Shown: positions 7,695 to 16,540, counted from the first letter of the stretch. The stretch: DNA of 64,000 nucleotides from Flavobacterium panacis (GCF_024649945.1 NZ_JANKMS010000003.1:186001-250000), one strand, 5' to 3'. Numbers and translations: made by a program. The notes: generated by a model not told the origin, from the sequence alone.

Positions 7695-8153
7695 ATGGAA
7701 GAAACTTCAGCATTTGAGAAATTTGAATTACAGCTGGATAGTACAGCAAAAGATTTTGTTAAGGAAATAGCTAAATGGGCTTATTTTTTATCTATTCTCG
7801 GTTTTATAGGAATCGGACTTTTACTTTTAATTGCCGTTTTCGCAGGAGCAATATTTTCTGCAATGGGAAGTACAATGCCAGGAATGGGAGCTTATGGAGG
7901 TTCTTTTGGCGCGGCAATGGGAGCTATTTATTTTTTAATGGCTGCTTTTTACTTCTTCCCAGTTTTTTATTTGTTTAAATTTAGTTCAAATGCAAAAAAA
8001 GCTTTTAGAGATAATGATTCAGAAGCTTTGACGACTTCGTTTGGCTATCTTAAATCGCATTATAAGTTCATAGGTATTCTTATGATTGTTTTATTGGCGA
8101 TCTATGCTCTATTCTTTTTATTTGCAATTCTTGGAGGTTTAATGGCGAGATAA
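7695..8153 (+). CDS. DUF5362 family membrane protein
   Basis: An integral membrane protein of 152 aa from the ATG at 7695. A TTG ten codons upstream is open but lies in a TATGTTTG promoter box (7660-7667), so it is unlikely to be translated. After a short charged N-terminus there are hydrophobic segments at about 26-55, 75-98 and 125-148. The loop between the first two is glycine- and methionine-rich (GSTMPGMGAYGGSFG). The order and the linker KFSSNAKKAFRDND fit the DUF5362 family of Bacteroidetes, whose role is unknown. Confidence 0.8.
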   Translation: MEETSAFEKFELQLDSTAKDFVKEIAKWAYFLSILGFIGIGLLLLIAVFAGAIFSAMGSTMPGMGAYGGSFGAAMGAIYFLMAAFYFFPVFYLFKFSSNAKKAFRDNDSEALTTSFGYLKSHYKFIGILMIVLLAIYALFFLFAILGGLMAR

Positions 8154-8169
8154 ACCCAAATAGCGATAT

Positions 8170-8201
8170 AAAAAAAGCCCTGAAATTTTCAGGGCTTTTT
8201 T
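8170..8201. terminator. Bidirectional terminator
   Basis: A run of A, GCCCTGAAA paired with TTTCAGGGC, and a T run, between the convergent DUF5362 and DUF4369 genes. Confidence 0.9.
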
Positions 8202-8220
8202 ATTTGGGATTGAATAGAAA

Positions 8221-8949
8221 CTATTCTGCTTTTTCTGTTTTTTGTTCTTTCTTTAAATCATCAACATATTTTGTAAGCTTCTTTCCGTAGAATGATTTGG
8301 CTACTTTTGGTGTCATTGATTTTTGAATCGTGTCAAGGAATCTCAAATTGATATCATATATCTCTGCTAATGCAATATATGGTGCAACTTCATGATCTTT
8401 GTTGTTTAATGCAAAATTTGTTGCATACAAGTATTTTCTTTTGATATTAGATTCCTGTAGTTTTGTGATACTGTCTACTGCTTTTTGATCTTGTCTTTTT
8501 ATTGCTCTAAAACGAGGTTCTACCAATGAAAGATTCTCGTCAACAAAACGACTGTTGATTTTTGCATATTGTTCGTAAAGCTCATGGTTTTTTGATCCTG
8601 TAACTTTAGCACCAGCAATATAGTTGTCTAAATTAGTATCGATATTGATATTTCCAGGTTCAGCAAAGAATAAGATGTTGTTGTCTAATGAATTGGTAAC
8701 ACCACGATCTAAAAACAAATATAATACTTGAGGTGAATCTAATGTGATATTGCTTTCAAAAGCTGAATTTCCGTCAATTTTAATACTGTCTACAGCAATA
8801 AGGCTTGTGTCAACAATTTTTTGGATATATAAAGTTCCTTTTTTTAATCCTTTAATGTTTCCTGTAATGTGTACATTACCGGTAGATTCTTTTTTGCTGC
8901 ATGATGCTAGTAAAGCAAGTGTAACAAAAGCAATTAATGTTTTTTTCAT
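8221..8949 (-). CDS. DUF4369-domain lipoprotein without a thioredoxin domain
   Basis: MKKTLIAFVTLALLASC is a lipoprotein signal with acceptor Cys17. Residues about 25-125 are a beta-rich DUF4369-type domain (VHITGNIKGLKKGTLYIQKI, then DSIKIDG and a run ending NIDTNLDNY). The rest is helical (ENLSLVEPRFRAIKRQDQKAVDSITKLQ). In most Bacteroidetes proteins DUF4369 precedes a TlpA-like thioredoxin domain; here the protein ends at 242 aa with no CxxC. It may be a natural stand-alone form. Probably an envelope lipoprotein; function unknown. Confidence 0.8.
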   Translation of the reverse strand: MKKTLIAFVTLALLASCSKKESTGNVHITGNIKGLKKGTLYIQKIVDTSLIAVDSIKIDGNSAFESNITLDSPQVLYLFLDRGVTNSLDNNILFFAEPGNINIDTNLDNYIAGAKVTGSKNHELYEQYAKINSRFVDENLSLVEPRFRAIKRQDQKAVDSITKLQESNIKRKYLYATNFALNNKDHEVAPYIALAEIYDINLRFLDTIQKSMTPKVAKSFYGKKLTKYVDDLKKEQKTEKAE

Positions 8950-9021
8950 TGGTGGTTTATTAGATTTGGGTGCAAAATAAAGAAAATAGTTTGAATGTAA
9001 ATATCTGGTAGTTTTATTTTT

Positions 9022-9064
9022 GTAAAAAAAAAATAAATCCCAATCTATTTCTAAATTGGGATTT
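9022..9064 (-). terminator. Terminator of the 9085-9909 gene
   Basis: On the - strand AAATCCCAAT (9064-9055) pairs with ATTGGGATTT (9044-9035), followed by a T run on the - strand (9034-9025). Confidence 0.8.
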
Positions 9065-9084
9065 AAAGTATGTTCTGAGGGATT

Positions 9085-9909
9085 TTACATTGATAAGGTA
9101 AATGAAGATCCGTTTTCGTGTGTGTAGGTGTAAATGGCATCACATTCGTTATTTCCGTAATCTACCACGCCATTTAAAATACCTCCTTCAATTTTTAGCT
9201 GACCTTTAGAGATGAATAAACAAGAGTATTTTTTGATTAAAGGCTCCTTAACGGTTAAGGTAAGAGTATTGCCGTTTGTTCCTGTTACAGTATGGGTTCC
9301 TTCTGTTATTTCATAAATATTATCTGAAAAAACAGGAGTGTCAACTCCGGCAGTTTGTCTAGTGGTATAAGTGCCAGAATTGGTATATGCTTTTCCTTGT
9401 AGATCGGTTAGTTTGCCATTGCTTACTTTGCGAGTCCATTGTGGAATTGTGGCTACCGTTGTTGTATTGGTGTATTCTATAGTGCCTTCTAGTTTAAGGT
9501 TGTTTATAGAATAGTCAATTCTTTCAATTGTCATTTTGCTTCCTGCTGTAGTGATCGGTCCGGTAAGGGTTATTTTTAATTTTCCTTTTCTTGTTAAGTT
9601 GTTGTCATCTTTACATCCAGCAGTTCCGAAATCAGCTGTATATACCCTTGGATATCCTCCATCAGTAGTTGTTGCCGTAATTGTGGCGCAAACTGGTGTA
9701 GAAGTTTCGGTAGTTTTTCCTGTTGTAGATGTTGTAGAAATCAAAAGTCCAGTGTTAAGATCCATTTCGTTAGAAGTGTCAACAGCAATTGAAACTCCAA
9801 GATCGGTCAAATCAGTTGTTGTTGTGTTTTCGTTGTGGTCATTTGAGCAGGACACATAAAGAAATGCTGTAAGGCATATGGTTGCGGTAAAAAATGCAGT
9901 CTTTTTCAT
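9085..9909 (-). CDS. Thr-rich hypothetical lipoprotein, 274 aa
   Basis: The N-terminus ends in a lipobox (LYVSC, Cys21) followed by a very hydrophilic stretch with NENTTTT. The mature protein is Thr-rich and beta-prone, with repeated TTTTV / TGPITT patterns and two spaced Cys (PVCATITA and AGCKDDN), then KYSCLF and NECDAIY near the C-terminus. A Cys-rich beta protein of this kind is likely exposed on the outer membrane, but I do not recognise a Pfam family. It is transcribed alone, with its own terminator at 9022-9064. Confidence 0.75.
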   Translation of the reverse strand: MKKTAFFTATICLTAFLYVSCSNDHNENTTTTDLTDLGVSIAVDTSNEMDLNTGLLISTTSTTGKTTETSTPVCATITATTTDGGYPRVYTADFGTAGCKDDNNLTRKGKLKITLTGPITTAGSKMTIERIDYSINNLKLEGTIEYTNTTTVATIPQWTRKVSNGKLTDLQGKAYTNSGTYTTRQTAGVDTPVFSDNIYEITEGTHTVTGTNGNTLTLTVKEPLIKKYSCLFISKGQLKIEGGILNGVVDYGNNECDAIYTYTHENGSSFTLSM

Positions 9910-9974
9910 AATGGTTTTTGTTTTTGTGTTAGATAAAAGGCAATCAAATGTAATGAAAAACAGTGAATTAGAAT

Positions 9975-10008
9975 AAAAAATCCTGTAAGTGTTTATTACA
10001 GGATTTTA
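9975..10008. terminator. Terminator-like hairpin upstream of the lipoprotein gene
   Basis: AAAATCCTGTAA (9977-9988) pairs perfectly with TTACAGGATTTT (9996-10007). It lies about 80 bp beyond the htpG terminator and may be a second htpG terminator. Confidence 0.6.
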
Positions 10009-10085
10009 TAACGATTTTATAAAGAAAAAATTATGTGTTGAGGATTTCTGCTTTTATTATAAAAATTAGTCTTTGGTTGAGGTAA

Positions 10086-10117
10086 ATAAAAAAAGCTGCC
10101 CAAATTGGACAGCTTTT
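10086..10117 (-). terminator. htpG terminator
   Basis: AAAAGCTGCCCA (10091-10102) pairs with TGGACAGCTTTT (10106-10117) with one mismatch. The A run to its left gives the T run on the - strand, 22 bp after the htpG stop. Confidence 0.85.
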
Positions 10118-10138
10118 AGTATGAAAGTATTTGTATGC

Positions 10139-12022
10139 TTATTTGATCATTTCAAAACTTCTTTTCACAAAAGCAGTAAGCGCTTCTCCTTTTAGTAAGT
10201 TTTGAGATAATTTAGCTAAATCTAAAGCTTGTTTTACCAAGTGTTCTTGATGCGTTTTGTCTTCAGTATTTAAAATACTTGAAGCTAAATCAGAATTTGT
10301 GTTTACAACCAAGTTGTACATTTCTGGCATATTACCCATTCCGAACATTCCGCCTCCACCTGTTTGGCTCATTTCTTTCATTCTTCGCATAAATTCAGGC
10401 TGCGTAATTAGGAAAGGAGCTGCTTGAGAATCCATAGCTTCCAATTGTACGCTGTAAGCTTTTGGAATGTATGCTTCTAATGAAGTTTTTAAAGTTGCTT
10501 TTTCTTCTTCAGATAATTTGGAAATCGTGTTTTCTTCTTTTTTGATTAAATTGTCAATATGATCAGAGTCAACACGTACGAAAGTTACATCTTTGTTGTC
10601 GTTTTCGATTTTCTGAATTAAGTGTGAAATAATCGGAGAATCTAATAACAATACTTCGTAACCTTTTCCTTTTGCTGCTTCAATATAAGAATGCTGTGCA
10701 TCTTTGTTTCCTGCATAAAGAACAACCAATTTACCATCTTTATCAGTTTGGTTTTCTTTTAGTTTTTCTTTTAATTCTTCTAAAGTAAAATAAGTGTCAT
10801 CAACAGTTGGGTACAAAACAAATGCACCTGCTTTTTCGTAGAATTTATCTTCAGAAAGCATTCCGTATTCTAAAACGATTTTGATGTCGTTCCATTTTGC
10901 TTCAAAGTCAGCACGGTTTTCGTTAAATAAAGCTTTCAGTTTGTCAGCAACTTTACGAGTGATGTAGTTTGAAATTTTCTTAACGGCACCATCTGCTTGT
11001 AAACCAGAACGAGAAACGTTTAACGGAATATCTGGTGAGTCGATTACACCTTTTAACATCGTTAAAAATTCAGGAACAATTCCTTCTACGTTATCAGTAA
11101 CGTAAACTTGGTTTTGGTACAACTGAATTTTGTCTTTCTGGATTTGCATATCATTTCCTAATTTAGGGAAATACAAAATACCAGTTAAGTTAAACGGATA
11201 ATCCACATTTAAATGAATGTTGAATAACGGCTCTTCAAACTGCATTGGATACAATTCTCTGTAGAAGTTTTTGTAATCTTCATCAGATAATTCAGAAGGC
11301 TGTTTGGTCCAAGCTGGATTTGGATTGTTGATGATGTTGTCTGTTTCTACAGTCTCATTTACGTAATCTTCTGGCGCATTTTCTGGCGCAGGAAGTGTTT
11401 CTGTTCTAGTTCCGAATTTAATTGGAATAGGCATAAACTTGTTATACTTATTCAATAATCCGCTGATTTTAGAATCTTCTAAAAATTCAAGAGAATCTTC
11501 AGCAACATGCAAGATGATTTCTGTTCCGCGTGAAGTTTTGTCAGCTGGCTCTAAAGTAAATTCAGGGCTTCCGTCGCAAGTCCAGTGTGCAGCTGGTTCG
11601 TCTTTGTATGATTTTGTAATGATTTCTACTTTTTCAGCCACCATAAAAGCAGAATAGAAACCAAGACCAAAATGCCCGATAATTCCAGAATCTTTAGCAG
11701 AATCTTTGTATTTGTCCAAAAACTCCTCAGCACCAGAAAAAGCGACTTGGTTGATGTATTTTTCAACCTCATCAGCTGTCATACCTAAACCTTGGTCAAT
11801 AATATGGATTTTTTTACCTTCTTTATCAACTTTTACTTCGATAATTGGGTTTCCGTATTCAACTTTGGCTTCACCAATACTAATAAGGTGTTTTAGCTTT
11901 AAAGTAGCATCAGTTCCGTTTGAAATTAACTCTCTAAGAAAGATTTCGTGGTCACTGTATAAGAACTTTTTGATTAAGGGAAAGATGTTTTCTACCGAAA
12001 CATTAATTTTACCTGTTGTCAT
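10139..12022 (-). CDS. htpG: Molecular chaperone HtpG (bacterial Hsp90)
   Basis: An ATP-dependent cytosolic chaperone that works with the DnaK system on late folding and stress recovery. At 627 aa it has the normal three parts. The N-terminal GHKL ATPase shows SNGTDATLKLK, IDQGLGMTADE and GHFGLGFYSAF. The middle domain contains ILYFPKLGNDMQ and the segment PLNVSRSGLQ with its conserved Arg. The C-terminal dimerisation domain ends in a helical tail. A short GGGGMFGMGNMPEM loop lies in the C-terminal domain. It is a single gene on the - strand. Confidence 0.97.
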   Translation of the reverse strand: MTTGKINVSVENIFPLIKKFLYSDHEIFLRELISNGTDATLKLKHLISIGEAKVEYGNPIIEVKVDKEGKKIHIIDQGLGMTADEVEKYINQVAFSGAEEFLDKYKDSAKDSGIIGHFGLGFYSAFMVAEKVEIITKSYKDEPAAHWTCDGSPEFTLEPADKTSRGTEIILHVAEDSLEFLEDSKISGLLNKYNKFMPIPIKFGTRTETLPAPENAPEDYVNETVETDNIINNPNPAWTKQPSELSDEDYKNFYRELYPMQFEEPLFNIHLNVDYPFNLTGILYFPKLGNDMQIQKDKIQLYQNQVYVTDNVEGIVPEFLTMLKGVIDSPDIPLNVSRSGLQADGAVKKISNYITRKVADKLKALFNENRADFEAKWNDIKIVLEYGMLSEDKFYEKAGAFVLYPTVDDTYFTLEELKEKLKENQTDKDGKLVVLYAGNKDAQHSYIEAAKGKGYEVLLLDSPIISHLIQKIENDNKDVTFVRVDSDHIDNLIKKEENTISKLSEEEKATLKTSLEAYIPKAYSVQLEAMDSQAAPFLITQPEFMRRMKEMSQTGGGGMFGMGNMPEMYNLVVNTNSDLASSILNTEDKTHQEHLVKQALDLAKLSQNLLKGEALTAFVKRSFEMIK

Positions 12023-12166
12023 ATTTTTGTATTTTTTGATTTAACTTGATGATTTTCATTTCTTCAAATAAAATACCAATTGTTTGGAGGGTGACAAAAT
12101 GTCGGAAGTGTTAATTTTGAAAGAAAATAAATGGATTGTAAAACGAAAAATATCTCGACGAATCGT

Positions 12167-12174
12167 ATATTTGT
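12167..12174 (+). promoter_or_regulatory. Putative -7 box for the 12228-13439 operon
   Basis: TATATTTG matches TAnnTTTG and lies 53 bp before the ATG at 12228. No clear -33 element at the standard spacing. Confidence 0.55.
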
Positions 12175-12227
12175 GGTACAATAATTGTTAAAAAGGCAAA
12201 ATATTAATCCATAAAAAATTGTATAAA

Positions 12228-12725
12228 ATGAAGAAGAGTATTTTATTATGCTTGGTTGCCGTGATGTTTTTCGCGTGTAAATCAGCTTCGTCAACGGCTT
12301 CAACAGACACAACGCTTTCTAAAAAATTAGACAGACCTACTCAGGTAGCGTTAAAAGGGAATTGGGTGCTTACTAATGTGTCTTATCCAGGTTCTGAGTA
12401 TATCAAAGTAAATTCATTTGATCTGGCAGATTCAAAATGTTTTATCGGAAGTACATGGAGTTTTATTTCAAATAACAATAAAGGAACTATGGCTTTAACA
12501 TCGCCAAGTTGTACCGGATTTTCTTCTCCAATTGTTTGGAGTATCAACAATCAGGGTATGTTTATTCTAAAAATTCTTGATGCTGGTGAAAAAGCAAAGA
12601 AAGTAAGAGATGGTTATTTGCTTAAAGTTGCAGGTGTAACTGAAAGTTCATTCCAATTAATTGATAATATCAATGTTGGTGGTCAGGTAAAAGATGTGGT
12701 ATACCAATTTCAAAGAGCTAATTAA
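12228..12725 (+). CDS. Lipocalin-like lipoprotein, 165 aa
   Basis: The signal MKKSILLCLVAVMFFAC gives a lipobox with acceptor Cys17, followed by a Ser/Thr-rich linker. The domain from about 40 begins LKGNWVLTNVSYPG, the GxW strand typical of lipocalin-like proteins in Bacteroidetes. It carries Cys in SKCFIGSTWSF and SPSCTGF that could form a disulfide, and ends VVYQFQRAN. The ATG at 12228 is preferred over a TTG three codons earlier. It is followed 18 bp later by an OmpA-type lipoprotein, so both probably belong to one envelope operon. Ligand unknown. Confidence 0.75.
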   Translation: MKKSILLCLVAVMFFACKSASSTASTDTTLSKKLDRPTQVALKGNWVLTNVSYPGSEYIKVNSFDLADSKCFIGSTWSFISNNNKGTMALTSPSCTGFSSPIVWSINNQGMFILKILDAGEKAKKVRDGYLLKVAGVTESSFQLIDNINVGGQVKDVVYQFQRAN

Positions 12726-12743
12726 TATTTAAAGAAATAAAAG

Positions 12744-13439
12744 ATGAAAAAGATAACTGTTTTAGGTTTATGTAGTTTATTGGTATTCACTAGTTTTTTT
12801 GCTAGTTGTGATTCAGTAAAAAATGCAAATAATACACAAAAAGGTGCCGGAATCGGTGTTGTTGCTGGTGGTGTTATTGGAGCTGTATTAGGAAATAATT
12901 TAGGAAAAGGTGGAAACGCTGCTTTAGGAGCTGCAATCGGAGCTGCTGTTGGTGGTGGAACTGGAGCTTTAATCGGAAACAAAATGGATAAACAAGCTCG
13001 TGAAATCGATCAGGCTTTACCAGGTGCTTCTGTAGAAAGAGTTGGAGAAGGAATTCATTTAACTTTGAATGAAAACTCAGTTCGTTTTGATACTAACAAA
13101 TCTACTTTAACTGCTCAAGCAAAAGCGAATTTAGATAAATTGGTTCCAGTATTTAATGAGTACGGAGATACTGATATTCAGATTTTTGGATATACTGATA
13201 GTACAGGAAAACCAGAATATAACTTAACACTTTCAGGACAAAGAGCTGCTTCTGTGCAAGCTTATTTAGTAGGTAAAGGATTAAAATCAAGCCGTTTCAA
13301 AACTTCAGGTTTAGGAATTGCAGATCCAATTGCAACAAATGATACTCCAGAAGGAAGAGCTCAAAACCGTCGTGTTGAATTCTCTATTACAGCAAACGAC
13401 AAAATGGTTAATGATGCAAAAGCAGAAGCTGGAAAATAA
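12744..13439 (+). CDS. OmpA-family lipoprotein with glycine-zipper segment
   Basis: An outer-membrane lipoprotein that probably tethers the membrane to peptidoglycan. MKKITVLGLCSLLVFTSFFASC ends in the lipobox Cys22. Residues about 37-85 are a glycine-zipper region (GAGIGVVAGGVIGAVLG and GAAIGAAVGGGTGALIG) that could pack in the membrane. The OmpA-like domain (about 105-220) has VRFDTNKSTL, the peptidoglycan-contacting FGYTDSTG with its Asp, and the signature RAQNRRVEFSI with the conserved Arg. This layout resembles YiaD/Pal-like proteins. It is the second gene of a pair. Confidence 0.9.
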   Translation: MKKITVLGLCSLLVFTSFFASCDSVKNANNTQKGAGIGVVAGGVIGAVLGNNLGKGGNAALGAAIGAAVGGGTGALIGNKMDKQAREIDQALPGASVERVGEGIHLTLNENSVRFDTNKSTLTAQAKANLDKLVPVFNEYGDTDIQIFGYTDSTGKPEYNLTLSGQRAASVQAYLVGKGLKSSRFKTSGLGIADPIATNDTPEGRAQNRRVEFSITANDKMVNDAKAEAGK

Positions 13440-13460
13440 TTTCAGATGAAATAAAATATA

Positions 13461-13496
13461 AAAAAAGCTGTTTCTTAAATGAAGCAGCTTTTTTTT
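13461..13496 (+). terminator. Terminator of the OmpA lipoprotein operon
   Basis: A run plus GCTGTTTC paired with GAAGCAGC (one unpaired base), then eight T. Confidence 0.85.
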
Positions 13497-13544
13497 GACT
13501 TTAGAAATTAAACATTGTAAATTTGACCTCTCATATTACAACAC

Positions 13545-14495
13545 ATGCTTGACATTCAAAATATATCTTTTACTTATACAGATAACCCCGTTATAAAAAA
13601 CATCTCTTTTACTATTGAGAAAGGGCAGAACATTGCTATTATCGGCGAAAGCGGATGCGGAAAAAGTACGCTTCTTAAGCTTATCTATGGTTTGTATGAC
13701 TTAGATGAGGGACAGATTTTTTACGGCGATAAACCAATTTTAGGACCAAAATTTAATTTGATCCCAGGAATGCCGTATATGAAATATCTGGCTCAGGATT
13801 TTGATTTGTCTCCGTACGAGACTGTGGCAGAAAATGTTGGAAAATTTCTTTCGAATGGTTTTGCCAACATGAAAAAACTTCGTGTTCAGGAATTGCTTGA
13901 AATGGTCGAGATGGATCAATTTGCGCACGTGAAAACGAAATTTTTGAGTGGAGGACAACAACAACGTGTCGCTTTGGTTAGAGTTTTGGCTTTAGAACCA
14001 GAAGTAATTTTGTTGGATGAACCTTTCAGTCAAATCGATGCTTTTAGAAAAAATGCGCTTCGCCGTAATTTGTTTCGTTATTTGAAACAAAAAGGAATCA
14101 CCTGTATTATTGCAACGCACGATAGCACAGACGCTTTGTCTTTTGCCGATCAGGCTATTGTAATGCGAAATGGTGAATTGCTGGTAAAAGACGATCCTTC
14201 AAAAATTTATGAAGATCCAAAAATAAAATATGTAGCTTCCTTGTTTGGAGAAGTTAATGAGATTCCGACGCATTTATTGTTATCATACGAAGATGAAACT
14301 CATAAAACTTTAGTTTATCCGCATCAGTTTAAAATGGTTTCGGAGTCTAAATTGATGGTGAAAATCAGGCGAACTTATTTTAGAGGAAGTCATTATTTGA
14401 TCGAAACAGTATATAAAAGACAATTAATCTTTTTTGAAAGTGAGATTGATTTACCAATCGAACAAGAAGTGTTTTTGGCTTTAAATTATTTATAA
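13545..14495 (+). CDS. ABC transporter ATP-binding protein with C-terminal extension
   Basis: Residues 1-215 are a standard ABC ATPase: Walker A GESGCGKST (34-42), signature LSGGQQQRVAL (from 134), Walker B VILLDEP, D-loop and the switch His in ATHDSTDAL. Residues about 225-316 form an extra domain (KYVASLFGEVNEIP to the end) resembling the C-terminal beta domain of MalK/PotA-type importers, where such domains are regulatory. No permease or binding-protein gene is next to it, so substrate and direction cannot be told. It is a single gene with its own terminator. Confidence 0.85.
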   Translation: MLDIQNISFTYTDNPVIKNISFTIEKGQNIAIIGESGCGKSTLLKLIYGLYDLDEGQIFYGDKPILGPKFNLIPGMPYMKYLAQDFDLSPYETVAENVGKFLSNGFANMKKLRVQELLEMVEMDQFAHVKTKFLSGGQQQRVALVRVLALEPEVILLDEPFSQIDAFRKNALRRNLFRYLKQKGITCIIATHDSTDALSFADQAIVMRNGELLVKDDPSKIYEDPKIKYVASLFGEVNEIPTHLLLSYEDETHKTLVYPHQFKMVSESKLMVKIRRTYFRGSHYLIETVYKRQLIFFESEIDLPIEQEVFLALNYL

Positions 14496-14501
14496 AAAAA
14501 T

Positions 14502-14536
14502 AACCCGACAGTTTCAGAGATTGCCGGGTTTCTTTT
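14502..14536 (+). terminator. Terminator of the ABC ATPase gene
   Basis: AACCCGACA (14502-14510) pairs with TGCCGGGTT (14522-14530) with one mismatch, then TCTTTTT. Confidence 0.75.
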
Positions 14537-14700
14537 TAGATCATTTGAATTTGGAAAACATTAAACAAATGATAAAGCCGTTTTAGATTTTCTTCAGGTT
14601 TTAATGGTAATTGTTGTATTTTTAAAATATAAAATGTCTTAAAGCAATAGATAATTAAACTATATTAAATTGCTAATTACGAAAAAAATAGTATTTTGTG

Positions 14701-14730
14701 TACGTATATTTTAAAGTATGCGTAAATTTG
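14701..14730 (+). promoter_or_regulatory. -7 box and overlapping inverted repeat upstream of the KAS III gene
   Basis: TAAATTTG at 14723-14730 fits TAnnTTTG. An inverted repeat TACGTATA (14701-14708) / TATGCGTA (14717-14724), 8-bp spacer and one mismatch, ends on the first two bases of that box. This is the position of a repressor site. No regulator gene is adjacent. Confidence 0.45.
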
Positions 14731-14762
14731 CATTCCAATTTTTTAATAAATAATAATAGAGT

Positions 14763-15770
14763 ATGTATCATTCAAAAATAGCTGGTTTAGGATATTATGT
14801 TCCTTCTAATGTGGTAACTAACGATGACTTGTCTAAGATAATGGATACCAATGACGAATGGATTCAGGAAAGAACTGGAATTCAGGAGCGAAGACACATT
14901 ATTCGTGGAGAAGATACCACAACTTCAATGGGAGTGAAAGCAGCTAAAATTGCAATCGAACGTTCTGGCGTTGCCAAAGAAGATATTGATTTTGTAGTTT
15001 TTGCTACACTAAGTCCAGATTACTATTTTCCAGGACCTGGAGTTTTGGTACAAAGAGATTTGGGATTAAGAACTGTTGGAGCTTTAGATGTTAGAAACCA
15101 ATGTTCAGGATTTGTTTACGCAATTTCTGTTGCAGATCAATATATTAAAACCGGAATGTATAAAAACATTTTGGTAATTGGTTCTGAAGTTCATTCTACA
15201 GGATTAGACATGACTACCCGCGGACGCGGAGTTTCTGTAATTTTTGGTGATGGAGCAGGAGCGGCAGTTTTAAGCCGTGAAGAAGATTTGACAAAAGGTA
15301 TTCTTTCTACACATTTACATTCTGAAGGTGAACATGCCGAAGAATTAGCTTTGCAGGCACCAGGAATGGGAGCACGTTGGGTAACCGATATTATTGCGGA
15401 CAATGATCCTAATGACGAAAGTTATTATCCGTATATGAACGGACAATTTGTATTTAAAAATGCAGTAGTTCGTTTTGCAGAAGTAATCAATGAAGGTTTA
15501 GAGGCAAATAATCTTCAGGTTTCTGATATTGATATGTTGATTCCGCACCAAGCGAATTTGAGGATCTCGCAGTTTATTCAAAATAAATTCAAACTGACAG
15601 ACGATCAGGTTCATAATAATATTCAGAAATACGGAAACACAACAGCAGCATCTATTCCAATCGCTTTGACAGAAGCTTGGGAACAAGGAAAAATCAAATC
15701 TGGAGATACTGTAGTTCTAGCAGCCTTCGGTAGCGGATTTACCTGGGCAAGTGCTATTATTAAATGGTAA
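14763..15770 (+). CDS. 3-oxoacyl-ACP synthase III family protein (FabH-like)
   Basis: A thiolase-fold condensing enzyme that starts acyl chains by joining an acyl-CoA with malonyl-ACP. The catalytic triad is complete: Cys114 (VRNQCSGF), His262 (IPHQANLRI) and Asn292 (YGNTTAAS). The family motifs DEWIQERTGI, FGDGAGAAVL and AAFGSGFTWAS are present. At 335 aa it is of normal length. The housekeeping fabH usually sits with plsX or rpmF; this gene stands alone. It may therefore be a second KAS III for branched starters or a secondary lipid. I leave the symbol empty for that reason. Confidence 0.85.
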   Translation: MYHSKIAGLGYYVPSNVVTNDDLSKIMDTNDEWIQERTGIQERRHIIRGEDTTTSMGVKAAKIAIERSGVAKEDIDFVVFATLSPDYYFPGPGVLVQRDLGLRTVGALDVRNQCSGFVYAISVADQYIKTGMYKNILVIGSEVHSTGLDMTTRGRGVSVIFGDGAGAAVLSREEDLTKGILSTHLHSEGEHAEELALQAPGMGARWVTDIIADNDPNDESYYPYMNGQFVFKNAVVRFAEVINEGLEANNLQVSDIDMLIPHQANLRISQFIQNKFKLTDDQVHNNIQKYGNTTAASIPIALTEAWEQGKIKSGDTVVLAAFGSGFTWASAIIKW

Positions 15771-15796
15771 AATAATCATCTTACTTATATTTTTTA

Positions 15797-15828
15797 AACC
15801 TGTTCAGTTTTGCTGAGCAGGTTTTTTT
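15797..15828 (+). terminator. Terminator of the KAS III gene
   Basis: AACCTGTTCAG pairs with CTGAGCAGGTT (one mismatch) around loop TTTTG, then seven T. Confidence 0.85.
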
Positions 15829-15866
15829 ATACATTCGTATTTTGAAATACTTTTGAATTAATTCCA

Positions 15867-16538
15867 ATGAAAAAAAATCAACTCGAAATAGCGTGTTTTA
15901 ATTACGAATCGGCAATAATTGCACAGCAAAGTGGCGCAGACAGAATTGAGCTTTGTGAAAATATGAAATTGGGTGGTACAACACCAAATTCTATTTTAGT
16001 GGTGAAAGTCCGAGAAAAGCTCGATATAAAAATGCATGTGATTATAAGACCTCGAGGAGGAGATTTTGTTTATTCTGATGAAGAACTTACAGAAATGAAA
16101 CAAGATATCAAACAATTTAAAAAACTAGGAGTTGATGGTTTCGTTTTCGGAATTTTAAAAGAAAATGGAAAAGTAAATAAAAAACAAAATAAAGAATTGG
16201 TTCATCTGGCACATCCACTTTCTTGTACTTTTCATCGTGCTTTTGATGTGGTAAAAGATGTTGAGAAATCTCTGGAAGATGTCATCGAATGTGGATTCAA
16301 AACAATTCTAACATCTGGTCAAGGAATAAATGTTACAGAAGGAATTTGGACTTTAGAGAAACTTCAAAAATTGGCAGGAGATAAAATCGAAATTATGCCA
16401 GGCGGCGGATTAAGATCTTCCAACATCAAATTAGTACAAGAGAAATTAGATCTGACTTTCTATCATTCGTCAGCCATCACAAATGATTCTGAGATTGCAA
16501 ATCCAGAAGAGATAAAAGAGCTTCGTAATTTCCTATAA
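15867..16538 (+). CDS. cutC: CutC family protein
   Basis: A TIM-barrel protein of the CutC family, first linked to copper tolerance in E. coli; the biochemical role is unsettled. Signatures seen are LEIACFNYESA, GADRIELCEN, GGTTPN, HVIIRPRGGDFVY, the segment VDGFVFGIL, TFHRAFD, ILTSGQG and GGGLRSSNI. Its 223 aa is slightly shorter than the usual 240 or so. No copper-resistance gene is nearby. It is followed 2 bp after its stop by a strong terminator shared with the convergent receptor gene. Confidence 0.9.
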   Translation: MKKNQLEIACFNYESAIIAQQSGADRIELCENMKLGGTTPNSILVVKVREKLDIKMHVIIRPRGGDFVYSDEELTEMKQDIKQFKKLGVDGFVFGILKENGKVNKKQNKELVHLAHPLSCTFHRAFDVVKDVEKSLEDVIECGFKTILTSGQGINVTEGIWTLEKLQKLAGDKIEIMPGGGLRSSNIKLVQEKLDLTFYHSSAITNDSEIANPEEIKELRNFL

Positions 16539-16540
16539 AT

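Noticed and set aside
9085..9909. T9SS cargo
   Set aside because: The protein has a lipoprotein signal but no C-terminal sorting domain (no YPNP or KGxYxxKI pattern).
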